From positions 1-24,023 of the forward strand of contig SJRY01000005.1 of the NCBI GenBank assembly GCA_011319805.1: a stretch of DNA of 24,023 nucleotides, given 5' to 3'. This document shows positions 1 to 10,152 of the stretch, piece after piece. This stretch comes from Macrocybe gigantea. Its lineage: Eukaryota; Basidiomycota; Agaricomycetes; Agaricales; Callistosporiaceae. A program made the position numbers and the translations under genes. The notes beneath the pieces were generated by a model. That model did not search any database. It had not been told where the DNA came from and saw only the letters and a program-made list of their open reading frames with translations. How positions within the stretch are numbered: position 1 is the stretch's first letter; every line of letters begins with the position of its first letter.

Positions 1-795
1 TCGTGACACCGCAGCCTAGCACAAGAAGACGAGCTTGTCGTCATGTGGCTCGAGTCGGCGCGGAAGCGCGCACGTTCACATCAGTCTAACAGAGAGAGAA
101 ATCTGAATGATAATGACAAGGAGAACACTTAAAGGCGACTTTCAGTATGTTTTCCTTCGTAGCACCATCCGTCAGGAGGCCCCATGTCGCCATCGCCTTC
201 GACGGTCTTATCACAACATTTCCAAAGCGTCTGATACTGCGTGCCCTTTCCCGACCTGGCACCCGCCCTCTCGACTTCAGCGCTCTCGTCATCATGCGGC
301 ACCAAACAACTTCTGTCGCCATTCTCCACCTCAAAAAAAGCCCTTATGGCACCGCACGCAGTGGAGCCTCGGCGGCGGGACGAGATCGCAGAAAAAGGCG
401 GAGATGTGCGCGAGGTCAGCGGGTGCGGCAGGTTCGGCGCAACGAGGTGTCCGAGAGCGTACGCTTGAGCGTCTGCGGCGGCACGGAAGCAATTAGCGCG
501 TGGAGGTCCGCGGGGTTGACGTCAGGCAAGATGGCTGATGCTGCCGCTGCATCGAAACTGGTCAGGCGGGGGCGAGGTGTTTGTGGGGGCCGTATCTGAG
601 GCGAGTTGTGCTTCCCTACGGAGGAATCCACTGAGGGCGAGAGGGTGCGCAGCTGCGATGCCAGAGTCGTCGATCCGCGTGACTCTGATTCTGATCGGCA
701 GCCTTTCCCTGTAGTTCTTGTTGTAGCTTTGGATTATCCTGTACATTCTGACCCTTCTGAGCGGGTGGCTTGCGAGAAAATAGGTTGAAGATCAT
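1..795 (-). CDS. Cys/His-rich conserved protein, unknown function; multiply frameshifted, 3' end off-window
   Basis: Not assigned to a named family. The likely start is the ATG at 795 (MIFNLFSRKPPAQKG). An intron probably follows, ending near 632, after which the frame gives DLHALIASVPPQTL. The reading then jumps frames: AYALGHLVAPNLPHPL, DLAHISAFFCDLVPPPRLHC, and from about 332 the segments VENGDRSCLVPHDDES and GDGDMGPPDGWCYEGKHT. The conserved-looking spacing CVRCH, SCLVPHD, CC, WCYEGKH and a late LVFLC/GCG suggests a structural zinc site; that is inference. Jumps fall near 465 (one base missing), 416 (a G missing), the A-run 333-339 (one extra base), about 40 and about 17 (a C missing). 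An intron probably lies between about 60 and 135. No stop arises by substitution alone, so either sequence error or a recent pseudogene is possible. The gene is divergent from the Arb1-like gene. Confidence 0.55.
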
Positions 796-1395
796 GGATG
801 GACGGTGAGGAGGAGTTATGGAATCACCAGAGCTTGCTTCATTTATCAAATGTCCCACGCCCTCAACACGCGTTATTTGGTCATGTGTGACAAAACAATG
901 GCGTCACGGCCTGTGCCATTGTTCCTTCTCGTTGGTGAGCACCGACGAGTTTATCGCTGCAAGCTATCTGTGCTATGGTTGTGCGTATCTGTATAAAATT
1001 TCTGACCTTTTCTTCTCCCTTTGATTGCCATGATCACGAACGAGTTGCGACACATGGACATCAAGAACACGAGGCGGCGGGCTGCAGCCGCGAAACGATG
1101 AAGACGCGAGCCAGGCGTGTGGAAGAAACGGGGGTTTCATTTGTGCCATCGCGTTACAACGTCGAGAATCTGCAAGCCAGATATAGCTAGCCATAAGTCT
1201 CTTTGAGCGGCGCTTCTGCTGCGCAAGAATGTTGTCAACTTCACGGCGATAACCGAATCTTCGTTTCTCTTCCTCTTCATTCTATATAGACACCATTGAA
1301 AGACGCGCGTCTGTGCACTTTCTTTCTCATTTAACATCGTAAGACAGACTGCGCATCGACGTTGACCCTGAAACAGAGATCAGTCGCGAGCCTCC
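796..1395. other. Divergent intergenic region between the Cys-rich gene and the Arb1-like gene
   Basis: No ORF here has family-like composition. The stretch must hold promoters for both flanking genes. TATA-like strings occur at 992-997 (TATAAA) and 1283-1288 (TATATA); the latter is about 110 bases before the Arb1 start. Nothing else recognisable was seen. Confidence 0.5.
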
Positions 1396-3835
1396 ATGAT
1401 GACCGTTGCAGCCACGCAACCAGCCCCCATTGAGGACAGGATGACGTTCCCGCCCTTTCCAATGCCCCCTCCAGGCGTGACGATCATCCCCTTCAAAGAT
1501 TTCAAAGAGCGTGGCATCCGAATGTTCCCCGACAGCAGCAAAACCGGCAAAGAAGAGACACGCAGCGCCACGGAGAACGAGCCAGACGAAGATCCTGATG
1601 ATCAGGACATCGAGCGCGATGGCCTGGGCATCCCTACCGTCGAGCTGCGCACCAGACACGGCACAGACCAGTGCAAGACGCAGACGAAGAGGAAGAGAAA
1701 GGCTAGAGAAAGGAAACCCACTTCCGCACCTGGAGCCCGAAAGGACTGGTGGGACGTCTGGGAGGACTCGGAGGATCTCAGGGTCGGGTTCTACAATCCG
1801 TGAGTTCATCTTTCGGTTTTTCGAATCGGACATCAAAGATGTAGCGCGATGGAGCATCTTCTGCAAATCCTCTGATGCTAATATTTTCTGCTATCAGAAA
1901 TGCATCGATCATCGACAGAATCCACGAGGCTGCTAATGACTTTAAACGAGGTCGATCGTGGCCCCCCGGCCCAACTGGGCTAAGCTACCTCTGGGACCAA
2001 GTACGTCAACGCCCCACATTCCATCTCAAACGTCGCTAATATCTACACTCCCTGTCCTTTCCCCGCACCGCCAGTTCCGTCTCTTTGCAGGTCTGCTCTC
2101 CAACACGCCGGTCTGGACGCGGACGGACCAAGCTGCCAAGAACGGCGAAGACGAAGACGAGGATGACGAGGAAGAGTTGGCTGCCGAGAGCGCCGACATT
2201 GCGACTTCGAACGGCGCCTCCGATCTCCAGGTTGCGGTGACGAAACCTGACAACGGCAGCGCACAGAGGCCTCACAGACGCAAGCCCCGCCCCCCTTACG
2301 CGACTTATGGGACAGACCCGATTCCAGTAGACAGCGATGAGGCCGTGAAGGAGCTCTTGGACGAAGAAAGCCTCCGCAAGGAGGAAAAGTTGATCACGTT
2401 CCTGAATGACCCCGAGTTGGCGATCAGAGTCTTTCTGACCTCGTACATGCGCGATCAGGGCCTGATCTGGTCTGTCATGCTTTTCCATCTTGATTTTTTA
2501 ATTTTTCGACTCGGTGACTGAGATCGACGCGTTTTTTTTTCTTGTCTTGTCAGGTCCGACCGGTATCTCATCAACATGCCCCGCCTTCTCGGCTTTTTTG
2601 TCCGCTTCGTCCTTCGCAACCGCGTTTTCCCCGAGCCGACGCACGAGCGCGGGTTCAAGCGCTGCTTGGCGGTCATCGAGCAGGCGGAGAAAGAGCTCAT
2701 ACTCACGTCCAAGGTTGCCAAGGAGATCCCGGACGCGTTCAGCCAGGCGTGCCGCGAGTGCTTTGGCATGAAGGCGGACGGCTATCGGAACGCGGATGCG
2801 CAACTCGATGTGGAAGGTGGTAAGGAAGCTATAGACAAGAATGTCGACAAGGACGAGGACGAAGCGGCGAGGGCAAAAAAGAAAGCCAAGGTTGATTCGG
2901 ACCCCTCTGAGCACAAATCGGAGGCCCTCGAGGTGGAAATGATCGACGCCAAAAGCGACGCGTTGCCCAGCGAGATGGACGAGCGCGACCAAAACGCGCC
3001 TTCCGACTCTCAGGACGTCGACTCTGCCATGCACGTCGACCAGCCTGCCGCCAACTCGACCATAATGGACGCCGGTGACATGGGAGGATGGGGCAATTCG
3101 GGCTGGGGCGCAGATTGGAGCTCCAGCGCGGACGTGATGCCCGACCCGCCGAAGCCGCTCGCAGAGTCGGACGACCCCTGGGCATCCGCAGACGCCTCCG
3201 CCTGGCTACCCTCCATCCCCTCGCTGCTCTCCACTCTCGGGCCGACCGCGTTCCCGAACACGCACACGACGGGGCTCGTCGAATGGTCCGTGCGACGCGT
3301 CAAGTCCTTCCACGCGCCGCCGCCCGCTAACACGCTGCCCAAGGCGCCCGCCACGCAGGGCAAAGAGCCCGAAGAGAGTCCGGACGCGGTGCAGCTCGAG
3401 CTCGAGCGGCGGTATGCGAGGGTGGTGCTCGAGCCGTGGATCGGCTGGGACGGAGAGCGCGTGAAGGAGGAGGCGGCGCACCTTTCGCGCCCGAGGATCT
3501 TGCAAAGCTCGCGCGGCGCGGTCGTCGTTCCGCCCTCCGAGGACGTGAGCAGGGAGAGCGTCGAGGGCGCATCGGCGTCGCTGAAACCGCATGACGCGAT
3601 GAAAGACGAGATCACGGTCCTGGTCGAGCGGGGCGTGCTGGAGTACCTCCACATCGGGATGGGCCTCGGCGCGACGTGGGTTCAGCTGGCGCACACACAG
3701 GATATCGATGGAGCGGATAAGGCGAAGAGGAAGAAGAAGAGAAAGGCTGCCAAAAAGGCGCCGCAGAGGTTTTGGTACGTCGACGAATTGCTGCTGACGT
3801 TGCCGAGTTTCCACACTCCTGCACCACGCGCTTGA
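1396..3835 (+). CDS. arb1: Arb1-like Argonaute-binding protein (ARC complex subunit family)
   Basis: Exons 1396-1799, 1898-2000, 2075-2469 and 2554-3835 give an uninterrupted 727-residue protein. A stop lies upstream in frame, so ATG 1396 is the first possible start. The Arb1 family core is visible from about residue 165: SYLWDQFRLFAGLLSNTPVW, then FLNDPELAIRVFLTSYMRDQ, GLIW split by intron 3, then MPRLLGFFVRFVLRNRV and ELILTSKVAKEIPDAFSQAC. A long acidic and lysine-rich linker follows, then a Trp-Gly cluster near residues 475-490 (GGWGNSGWGADW), then a second conserved block with LEPWIGWDGERVKEE and VLEYLHIGMGLGATWVQLA. In fission yeast, Arb1 sits with Arb2 and Ago1 in the ARC complex, which holds duplex siRNA for heterochromatin silencing; a similar nuclear role here is inference. 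All introns are GT-AG, 74-98 nt. Confidence 0.87.
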
Positions 3836-4290
3836 AACGCCTGCACGGTTTTACCGACCTGTTGGACGTTGATTTTCACAACGATGGATAACTACATATC
3901 CTCAGAGTTTTTCTTTTTCTTTCCGACTTTGTAGTAGCCTCGGATGTATTCTGTCGCATCCTGCGAATAATGAGATGCATGCAGCGTTGTGATCAAAGAA
4001 CCAAGGATCCGTGGCTCCTGACATAAATTCTCTCTTTACAATTCCTTTTTTCACTGACACTGTTGGCGAATAAGAACGTATACGTCCAGTTGAGGAAGAG
4101 ATATTCTCCAGTGGACCAGGACTAGTTCATGAAAGATGTGTATATCATTAAGTAAATGATCCCAGCCCAGTCCTTCCAATCCACGCAGATCGAGCCTTGC
4201 GCAGCATACGAAAGGCTTTATCCTAAGTGATAACGAAGCGCTCGACCATTTTATACCACTACCACGGGACAAGGAGGAGAGCTTACTGTG
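3836..4290. other. Convergent 3' intergenic region
   Basis: AT-richer than its neighbours. It lies between the stops of the Arb1-like gene (+) and the 186-residue gene (-) and should hold both 3' UTRs and polyadenylation sites. Short ORFs here have no family features. No RNA gene or repeat recognised. Confidence 0.5.
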
Positions 4291-4912
4291 CTAATTGGAA
4301 TCAGGAGCCTCATTCAACCATGCTGACAAGCGAGCCCTTTCCTTCGGCGAGGGTCTCCACGGGTCTTCTGCATCGTAGTACCATTTGGGCCGCAGAGTGG
4401 GATCCAAGTTCAGGATTTCCTTCACCATGGAGATAACGTCTTCTTCGTCCTCATCAACCAGCTTCTTCTTCGCCATGGAATAGTTCGAATATAATTCGAG
4501 GATAAACAGGCAGTCCGCGGTCGGAGCGTACGGTTCACGAAGCTCGAGGTCGTATTCGACTTTGCCGGAGAGATAATCGACTTCGTGATACAGCATTCCC
4601 GGGTCCCTGCTGTTGCGCTCCGCGTACGCACGCAAGGGGGAGCCGTCGCAGAGGGGAATGCCATAACGTACCCAAGGCGGGTTTCTATTCGATTTTGATA
4701 CGCGCAATCCGTCAGGCAGCTGATCCATTGGGCATCGTGGCGCGTAGACTTGGAGAACTTTCTGGAGCACCAAACTTGCCGCGTCAGTTCAAAAAACAAA
4801 GCAAGGTAACGCACGGAGGTACGTATCTGTTCTTCATGCGCAACAGATACATGGCGTCCCATTCATCCAGCAAGTCAGAGCCTTGCAAGCTTTCGAGGTC
4901 ACTATCTGACAT
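4291..4912 (-). CDS. Small acidic hypothetical protein, 186 aa
   Basis: Two exons, 4823-4912 and 4291-4761, are joined by a 61-nt phase-0 intron (GTACCT...CTCCAG) with a CTGAC branch-like site. The protein starts MSDSDLESLQGSDLLDEWDA and has an acidic N-terminus. The central part is rich in Pro, Arg and Tyr (APRCPMDQLPDGLRVS), followed by YHEVDYLSGKVEYDLELREP and a lysine/acidic patch, KKKLVDEDEED. The C-terminus has LDPTLRPKWYYDAEDPWRP. There is no signal peptide, membrane segment or recognised catalytic motif. The clean exon join and coding-like composition support a real gene, perhaps a lineage-specific fungal protein. The short antisense ORFs over it carry no motifs. Function unknown. Confidence 0.72.
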
Positions 4913-5341
4913 GTCACGCGTGTAACGAAAATGGTTTGGGGCTAATTAAGCCACGATCGTGGGTCCTGTGATCGCATCAGGTGCCAATTCGCATCCGTTC
5001 CGTCCGGATGCATTTATGAAGCGCCCGACAGGGCGATGATTGAATCTGTATTCCGCAGCCTCTGAGAACTGACACTGTCTCATGAAATGTTCGAGAAATC
5101 AATCAGAAGTAGGATAAGTGGCGCTGAGTCTGAACATGGGCAGGTGTTTGGGCAGTCAAATTTTTGACTGCTTTCAGCGCCTCTCAGTCCTGCACATTTT
5201 CAGGATGATGGCCATTATACAAACCTATAGACATATCAAACTGTTTGGAGAAGCGTACGAGAAGTCTAATGTCATTTTATAAGTGTACGTGACAAAGCAT
5301 TTCGTTTGAGCATGATATGATCTTCATGCAGTTGAATTATA
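4913..5341. other. Intergenic region left of the transposon
   Basis: Upstream region of the 186-residue gene and left flank of the inserted element. No coding signal. It carries the 13-base string TGATATGATCTTC at 5313-5325, which recurs on the other side of the element. Confidence 0.45.
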
Positions 5342-5364
5342 TAGGGCTGTGCACCGTACCGTAT
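5342..5364 (+). repeat. Left terminal inverted repeat of the hAT-like element
   Basis: TAGGGCTGTGCACCGTA followed by CCGTAT. It pairs with the reverse complement of 6232-6255 with one substitution and one single-base gap. Confidence 0.8.
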
Positions 5365-6231
5365 ACGGCATACGGCCGTATGACGACGGGTAGCAGACGG
5401 CTGACGGACGGTCTTGACCCGTACCGTCAAGCTGAGGTCAAAGATCATATACAGCACGGTACGGGATCTTAGACGGTTAGAAACGGGTGTACGGTAAATA
5501 CGGGTACAACTGTTCAATAAAATCTAGAGTTTCTTATCAATTTTTGTACGAGCAAATCTCAAGCGTTGTTTGTTAATCATAAGGATTCGGATTGTGGCTG
5601 ATTGAAGACTTGCACGTCGCAAGGATATCATATCATGACCACCAGAAAATTGTAAGCCTGGCTTACAGCATACGACGCAATGAGACGAGGAAGACTGGCG
5701 ACTGACATCACCGCTACTAACACGTGATCATGGAGATGACTAATACAGCGCGTTCCCTTATATACTAGCTAACTACGTTCGAGGAATCCAATCCCCGTTT
5801 GTGACCGTTCACCTTTGTTCCCCGTCCCATCAGTGTTGCACGCCCACGCGTGCTTCCAAAAATATGTGTTCAACAGCAACCGCGGAACCTGTCATCTATT
5901 TGTCACAACTCCAGTAAATAACGCACCTTTCGTCCAGTCACGCTTTTTGGCAGGAAATGATGTGACAGTACCGTGACAGGTGGCCGAACGGAGCTTTCTG
6001 ATTGGCTTGGCCGAAAGGTATCACGAGAAAGGCAAAATAGATTGGGAAACTGAGCGAATCAACAGACTCCACGATCACCTGATTAGTGAAGCCGTATAGC
6101 CGTTTCCATGCCGTATCCATACGGGTGCAGACGGGCACACGGCGGTACAATGGACGGCCGTCAGGAGGGAGATTTTCTGGCCAGACGGTACGGTGCCGTA
6201 CAGCCGTACGGCCGGGCTGTATTCACCGTCG

Positions 6232-6255
6232 ATACGGTTACGGTGCGCAGCCCTA
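6232..6255 (-). repeat. Right terminal inverted repeat of the hAT-like element
   Basis: Read on the minus strand it is TAGGGCTGCGCACCGTA then ACCGTAT, matching the left end at 22 positions with one C/T difference and one inserted A. Confidence 0.8.
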
Positions 6256-6405
6256 GAACTTGAATACTGATATGATCTTCGAAGGACTCGAAAAAGACAA
6301 CGCCGATGCGATCGATCAAACTTTGGGCTTAGCATAGAGCGCCTAGCATCGGCACTGCCTTTTGCAAACCTTGAGGCTTTCTGTCTCGTTCAATGTTCAA
6401 GGACA

Positions 6406-6413
6406 TATATAAG
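6406..6413 (+). promoter_or_regulatory. TATA box candidate for the 203-aa membrane protein gene
   Basis: TATATAAG lies 30 bases before the ATG at 6443. Position and sequence fit a fungal TATA element, though the implied 5' UTR would be very short. Confidence 0.45.
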
Positions 6414-6442
6414 CGATATCTTCATGCCGTGGCTCACTGGTC

Positions 6443-7181
6443 ATGTCTACACTGATCTCCACATCTGGTGCTCCTTCAGCATACATGATAAAGCACGATA
6501 TCGCTATGTTTGCTCTGGCGGTGTTTAGCCTTATTGGCACGACTCTTCAATTGGTGGAATTTCTTTACCGCTATACTATCCTGCGACAGTTCAAAGCACT
6601 CATCGAAAGGGTTCATAAACTCATCATTCTCCGAGCATCGTTGCAGATGCATATGCTTCCGACACAGGTTGTCTCTTCTGATGTTGAAATTCGCATGAAA
6701 AGGTAATACAATGACAGCATCATTCATTCGTCGTCGACACTGAGAGTATATGGCACTTTCAGACTCACGAACGACCTTCTCTGCTTGAACAAGCGCATGC
6801 AGGAGACAGCGGGCTTATTACGATATGTCGGCGTTCTCACTGAACTTGCTCGAGACGTACAAATCGCCATAGTTGAAGCGGACAAAATCCATCTGCTTCT
6901 GCTAGCCGATGTGAGTGTTCCGCTCAGTGCTGATCTGCCAGAGAGATAACGAAATATAGATTAATAAACATCGGCAGGATGGAAGCAGGACGTCAGATAC
7001 CACGAGAAGTTCTGACGGACATTGCCCTGGTGTGCTATCCAGTGAAGAGAAATCTCAATTTATGGCTGACATAGCTTGCGCAGTTGACATCGTGGCAACG
7101 GGCACTGAAGTCGCATACCCATTGCAACAGATTGTCGTTACCCAGCCTATTGAAGCTGGCGTAGAGGCTCCCGAGGAGTGA
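6443..7181 (+). CDS. Small single-pass membrane protein, 203 aa, unknown function
   Basis: Three exons (6443-6702, 6763-6910, 6978-7181) join in frame through GT-AG introns of 60 and 67 nt. The N-terminus has one hydrophobic span at about residues 21-42 (AMFALAVFSLIGTTLQLVEF). A long heptad-like stretch follows, containing FKALIERVHKLIILRASLQM, LLCLNKRMQETAGLLRYVG and LTELARDVQIAIVEADKIHL, and probably forms helices or a coiled coil. The C-terminal 65 residues are Ser/Thr-rich, then acidic (EAGVEAPEE). There is no cleavable signal peptide and no catalytic motif. The gene begins 188 bases after the transposon end. It looks like a lineage-specific fungal membrane protein; its role and topology are not known. 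Confidence 0.7.
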
Positions 7182-8106
7182 TATACCATCGTCTAGATGC
7201 CCTTGTCAAGGTATGTTTCTCCGCGTTAGGACCAGACGCAGGATTAACTAGTTTCGCAATCACTCACGTCCGATCCACGCTGTTGACTTCAGATGCCCCA
7301 CTCGTGCTTTCTTGCTTTCTGTTTTCTTTGTCGCTTTTCTCTTTGCTGTGAATGCCTATATCCATTCTTTAATCCCTCTCGTCGGGACTCTATGATGTTT
7401 TTATAATCCTGATTACCTGGTACAATAATTAAGTGTGTTTCGTGTTATATCACTGAACGTGGAACAACCGTTTTTGTTGTCTGTGACAGGCGAGTTCAGT
7501 TAATATCGACGGAATGAAGTCGACCGATAGATCTTGGTAAGGATATACGAACGGCGATCCTCAGGACATGTACTTGTATTTGAATTGCTATCAATGACTG
7601 CGCGAAGATGCGCATAAAAGCCAATCTTCTCGCGGATCACTTTCTCCGAGTACCTCGAAAAAAGAGAATTTCCCCTCTGTACAGCGAATATGTCAAGTAA
7701 TTGAACCCGATATTAGACTTTGCCACTGACCAACGGTCCCTGTTGCGCTCGACCCCGAGACCGCGACAAGTTGCACTTCGTGGAAAAGGACAAAGGCCAG
7801 GGTCGCTCAAGGAATCACTATGTTCACACAGCTTTAAAGTGATTTCGGCCGACCATGCGTTCACGGTCCTTGATTATGGAGTACAAAAAAACCTTTGGTG
7901 CTCGCATATTGTGTACACTTGCTATTTCGAAGCTGTCTTCTCAATGCATTCCGGCACCTTGAGAAGAAGCGCCACATATCATTACCTCCACAATCCATTA
8001 AATCCTGCCACTATTTGAGCGACAGCAATATTTACTGACGGAACATCGAATTTAACAACGTCGCATCGGCGCAACAATGCAAGGAGTCAGACGTACCGAG
8101 AGTTGT
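7182..8106. other. Gene-poor interval, 925 bp
   Basis: AT-rich in its first half, with a pyrimidine-rich patch near 7300-7400. It lies between two convergent stops, so both 3' UTRs fall here. The short ORFs near 7640-8018 lack a family motif, an ATG start or splice partners. No repeat, RNA gene or transposon end was recognised. Confidence 0.5.
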
Positions 8107-10152
8107 CTAAAATGCATTCCTCCCTGTCTTCGTGGGCTTGACAATGCCCAGATCGGTCAGCTTCTTAACCAGATCAAGCAGCATCTCGTCGCAACCTGCA
8201 TGAGCAACGAGCTGCACAGCGACAGGCAGCATCTCCCATTCCCTTGTGATGTGGCTGTAGTACTCCACCTGCCCGATCGGCACGGTGATCTCAGGCAAGC
8301 CCGCCATCGACGCCAAATAGTTAAAGTGGTCGGCTGCCTTTGACGACGGCGCTGCCGCGGTAAGCGTGAGCTGCGACGAGCCATAGAGGGCATTGTACTC
8401 GTCGACGCGGAAAGAGGGTAGGCCGCCCGAGCCTGCGTCGTACATGAAGAGCGACTCGGAGCACGACTTGGCGTCAGGTTTGATGACCTGCTCACGAACG
8501 GACTCGGCAAACCGCCGGCGGTACTCCACGGCAGCGTCAAAGTCCTTCTGGGTCAATCTGGCACCACGCCTGAACACCTGGCGTGGGACGGGATCATACG
8601 TCGGGTCCTGGTAAAAGAGCATGTGATGCCGCTGAACAAGCGGCTTGCCCACCGACTGCCAGGAGCGGTACTCTGCAAGTTTGTTCGATTCGAGTTGGAA
8701 CTTGTGGAAATCGCCGCCGTCGGGGAAGAAGGGGCTGAGCAGCTCGGTGAAGTTGACGGGGACTTTGGTGATACGGAGGTGTTTCTTCAACGCGTCAGCG
8801 AACGAGTCATAGAGAGCCTGGGCGGCTGGGTTCTTGACTGGAAAATGCTCGATGGGGTACAAGAGTTTCTGAGGGAACCGGAGCCTCTGCCTCTTGACCT
8901 TGACAGTCGAATTCTCATACCTGTTATTATATTAGGCCACCACTCCTAGACAATCATAAAAACACGCACCAGTGTTTCGCGATCTCGGTGAAAAGACGAG
9001 GTTCTCGGGTAAAGAACCCTGCGGTGTCCATTTCCTCTGAAAGGGGAATCACTCCTTTGAGGTCCAAGCCGCCATGCGTGGGTCTGATCCCATATGCGCC
9101 GACCATCGCAGCAGGCTTCCTCACACTACCACGTGTATCGCTTCCGACGGTAAACTCGAGCCAATCATAGCCAGCTATAGCGCACGCACTGCCCGAACTG
9201 GACGCAGACGCTGTGAGGTATCTATCGCCGCGCGGGTTCCAAGAGTATGGAATATCGACATATTCCCAAGGCTGGGCACCGTGAGCGAACTGGGACGTTC
9301 TTGTTTTGCCCACGAGCGTCGCACCAAGGTCAAAGAGTTGTTGAACGGATGGCGCTGTTTCGTTGGCGCCAAAGTACGTCTTGCTGTAGGAAATGGAGCC
9401 GGCGCCCGTGGGGAGGTACTGCACGTCAAATATGTCTTTCAGAGCAAATCGTGTGCCGGCGAGGGGAAGGGATTTAAAGAGCGTGAGACGGGACGGCACG
9501 GGGATGTACTGCTTGGAATCACCGTCAAGGGTGATGTTCGTCTTCATCCAGCCGCCCTTGGGGTGAGCGACGGCGCCGAGCACGAAAGCATCGTATTTGT
9601 CCTTCTGTAAACGGTACACCTGATGGAGGTCCAGCCCCGCTTTGGTGCTCGAGGCTTTCACAAAGTATGGCCCAGCGGGTGGACCGGTGGGAATCTGCAA
9701 AACGCGGGTCGAGCCTGTGGAAAGGGTCGGTATCTTGGTGGTGTTCGAAACATAGAGATGGGAGATGTTCTTGGATTCAAGCCATATCTCAGCGGCTTGT
9801 CGAGATAACCTTGGGTCTGGCCGTCATAGGATATAAACAATGTGTCGAAAAAATGTTCGTTCCACACATCGTCCACGCGGCTAAAGAGCGATAGCTGCGA
9901 TTCCAAGAACTTCTTCGTGATCGGAGAGAATTGGGACCGGATGCTGGTCGCTGGTGAATAATTCTTGAAAGCCTTTTTTCCCGTCGCGGGGCTTTCGATA
10001 AAGAAGGACGGCGCTGTGGTGACATAGTAGGGTTCTCCATTGAGCCGCAGGACACTGCCCGTCCGATCACTCTTTACCACAGTAGCAGCCCCAGAGACGA
10101 GCAGAGCCGAACCTAAAAGGACGAGAGCACTCGTACCTAGCCAGCAAGCCAT
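8107..10152 (-). CDS. Secreted amidase-signature family enzyme with extra N-terminal domain (one frameshift)
   Basis: Exons 8970-10152 and 8107-8920 flank a 49-nt intron that restores the Trp in EIAKHWYENS. The N-terminus (MACWLGTSALVLLGSALLVS) is a signal peptide, so export is likely. About 150 residues follow that belong to the non-amidase N-terminal part seen in some fungal amidases. The amidase core shows the Ser-cisSer-Lys triad: Lys in FALKDIFDV (about 239), cis-Ser in ASASSSGSA (about 319) and nucleophile Ser in GSDTRGSVRKPA (about 343). The 24-residue gap between the serines fits the family. TRGS replaces the common TGGS. The frame shifts near 9805-9810: GQTQG should continue as LSRQAAEIWLESKNISHLYV, needing one extra base. 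The corrected length is about 665 aa. The family hydrolyses amide or ester bonds; the substrate is unknown. Confidence 0.82.

Larger units (their letters stand above)
5342..6255. mobile_element. Non-autonomous hAT-like DNA transposon (MITE), 914 bp
   Basis: Bounded by near-perfect terminal inverted repeats beginning TAGGGCTG. The outer 170 bp or so at each end is packed with CCGTA/TACGG motifs in both orientations, for example around 5350-5510 and 6090-6250. That terminal arrangement is typical of hAT elements, whose transposase binds subterminal repeats. The middle, about 5520-6080, is AT-richer, has no transposase ORF and shows no DDE or RNase-H-like motif, so the element is non-autonomous. 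The flanking 8-mers GAATTATA (5334-5341) and GAACTTGA (6256-6263) match at 5 of 8 positions, so any 8-bp target duplication is degraded. Superfamily assignment rests on terminus sequence and layout only. Confidence 0.72.

Noticed and set aside
3010..3814. Long antisense ORFs (202-214 codons) over the Arb1-like gene
   Set aside because: They mirror a GC-rich coding exon, have Ser/Arg-rich shadow composition and no splice or family signal.
5272..6335. Minus-strand ORFs overlapping the transposon
   Set aside because: They run through repeat-rich termini and carry no transposase motif.
9074..9610. 178-codon plus-strand ORF inside the amidase gene
   Set aside because: Lies wholly antisense to conserved amidase motifs; its composition is explained by that gene.
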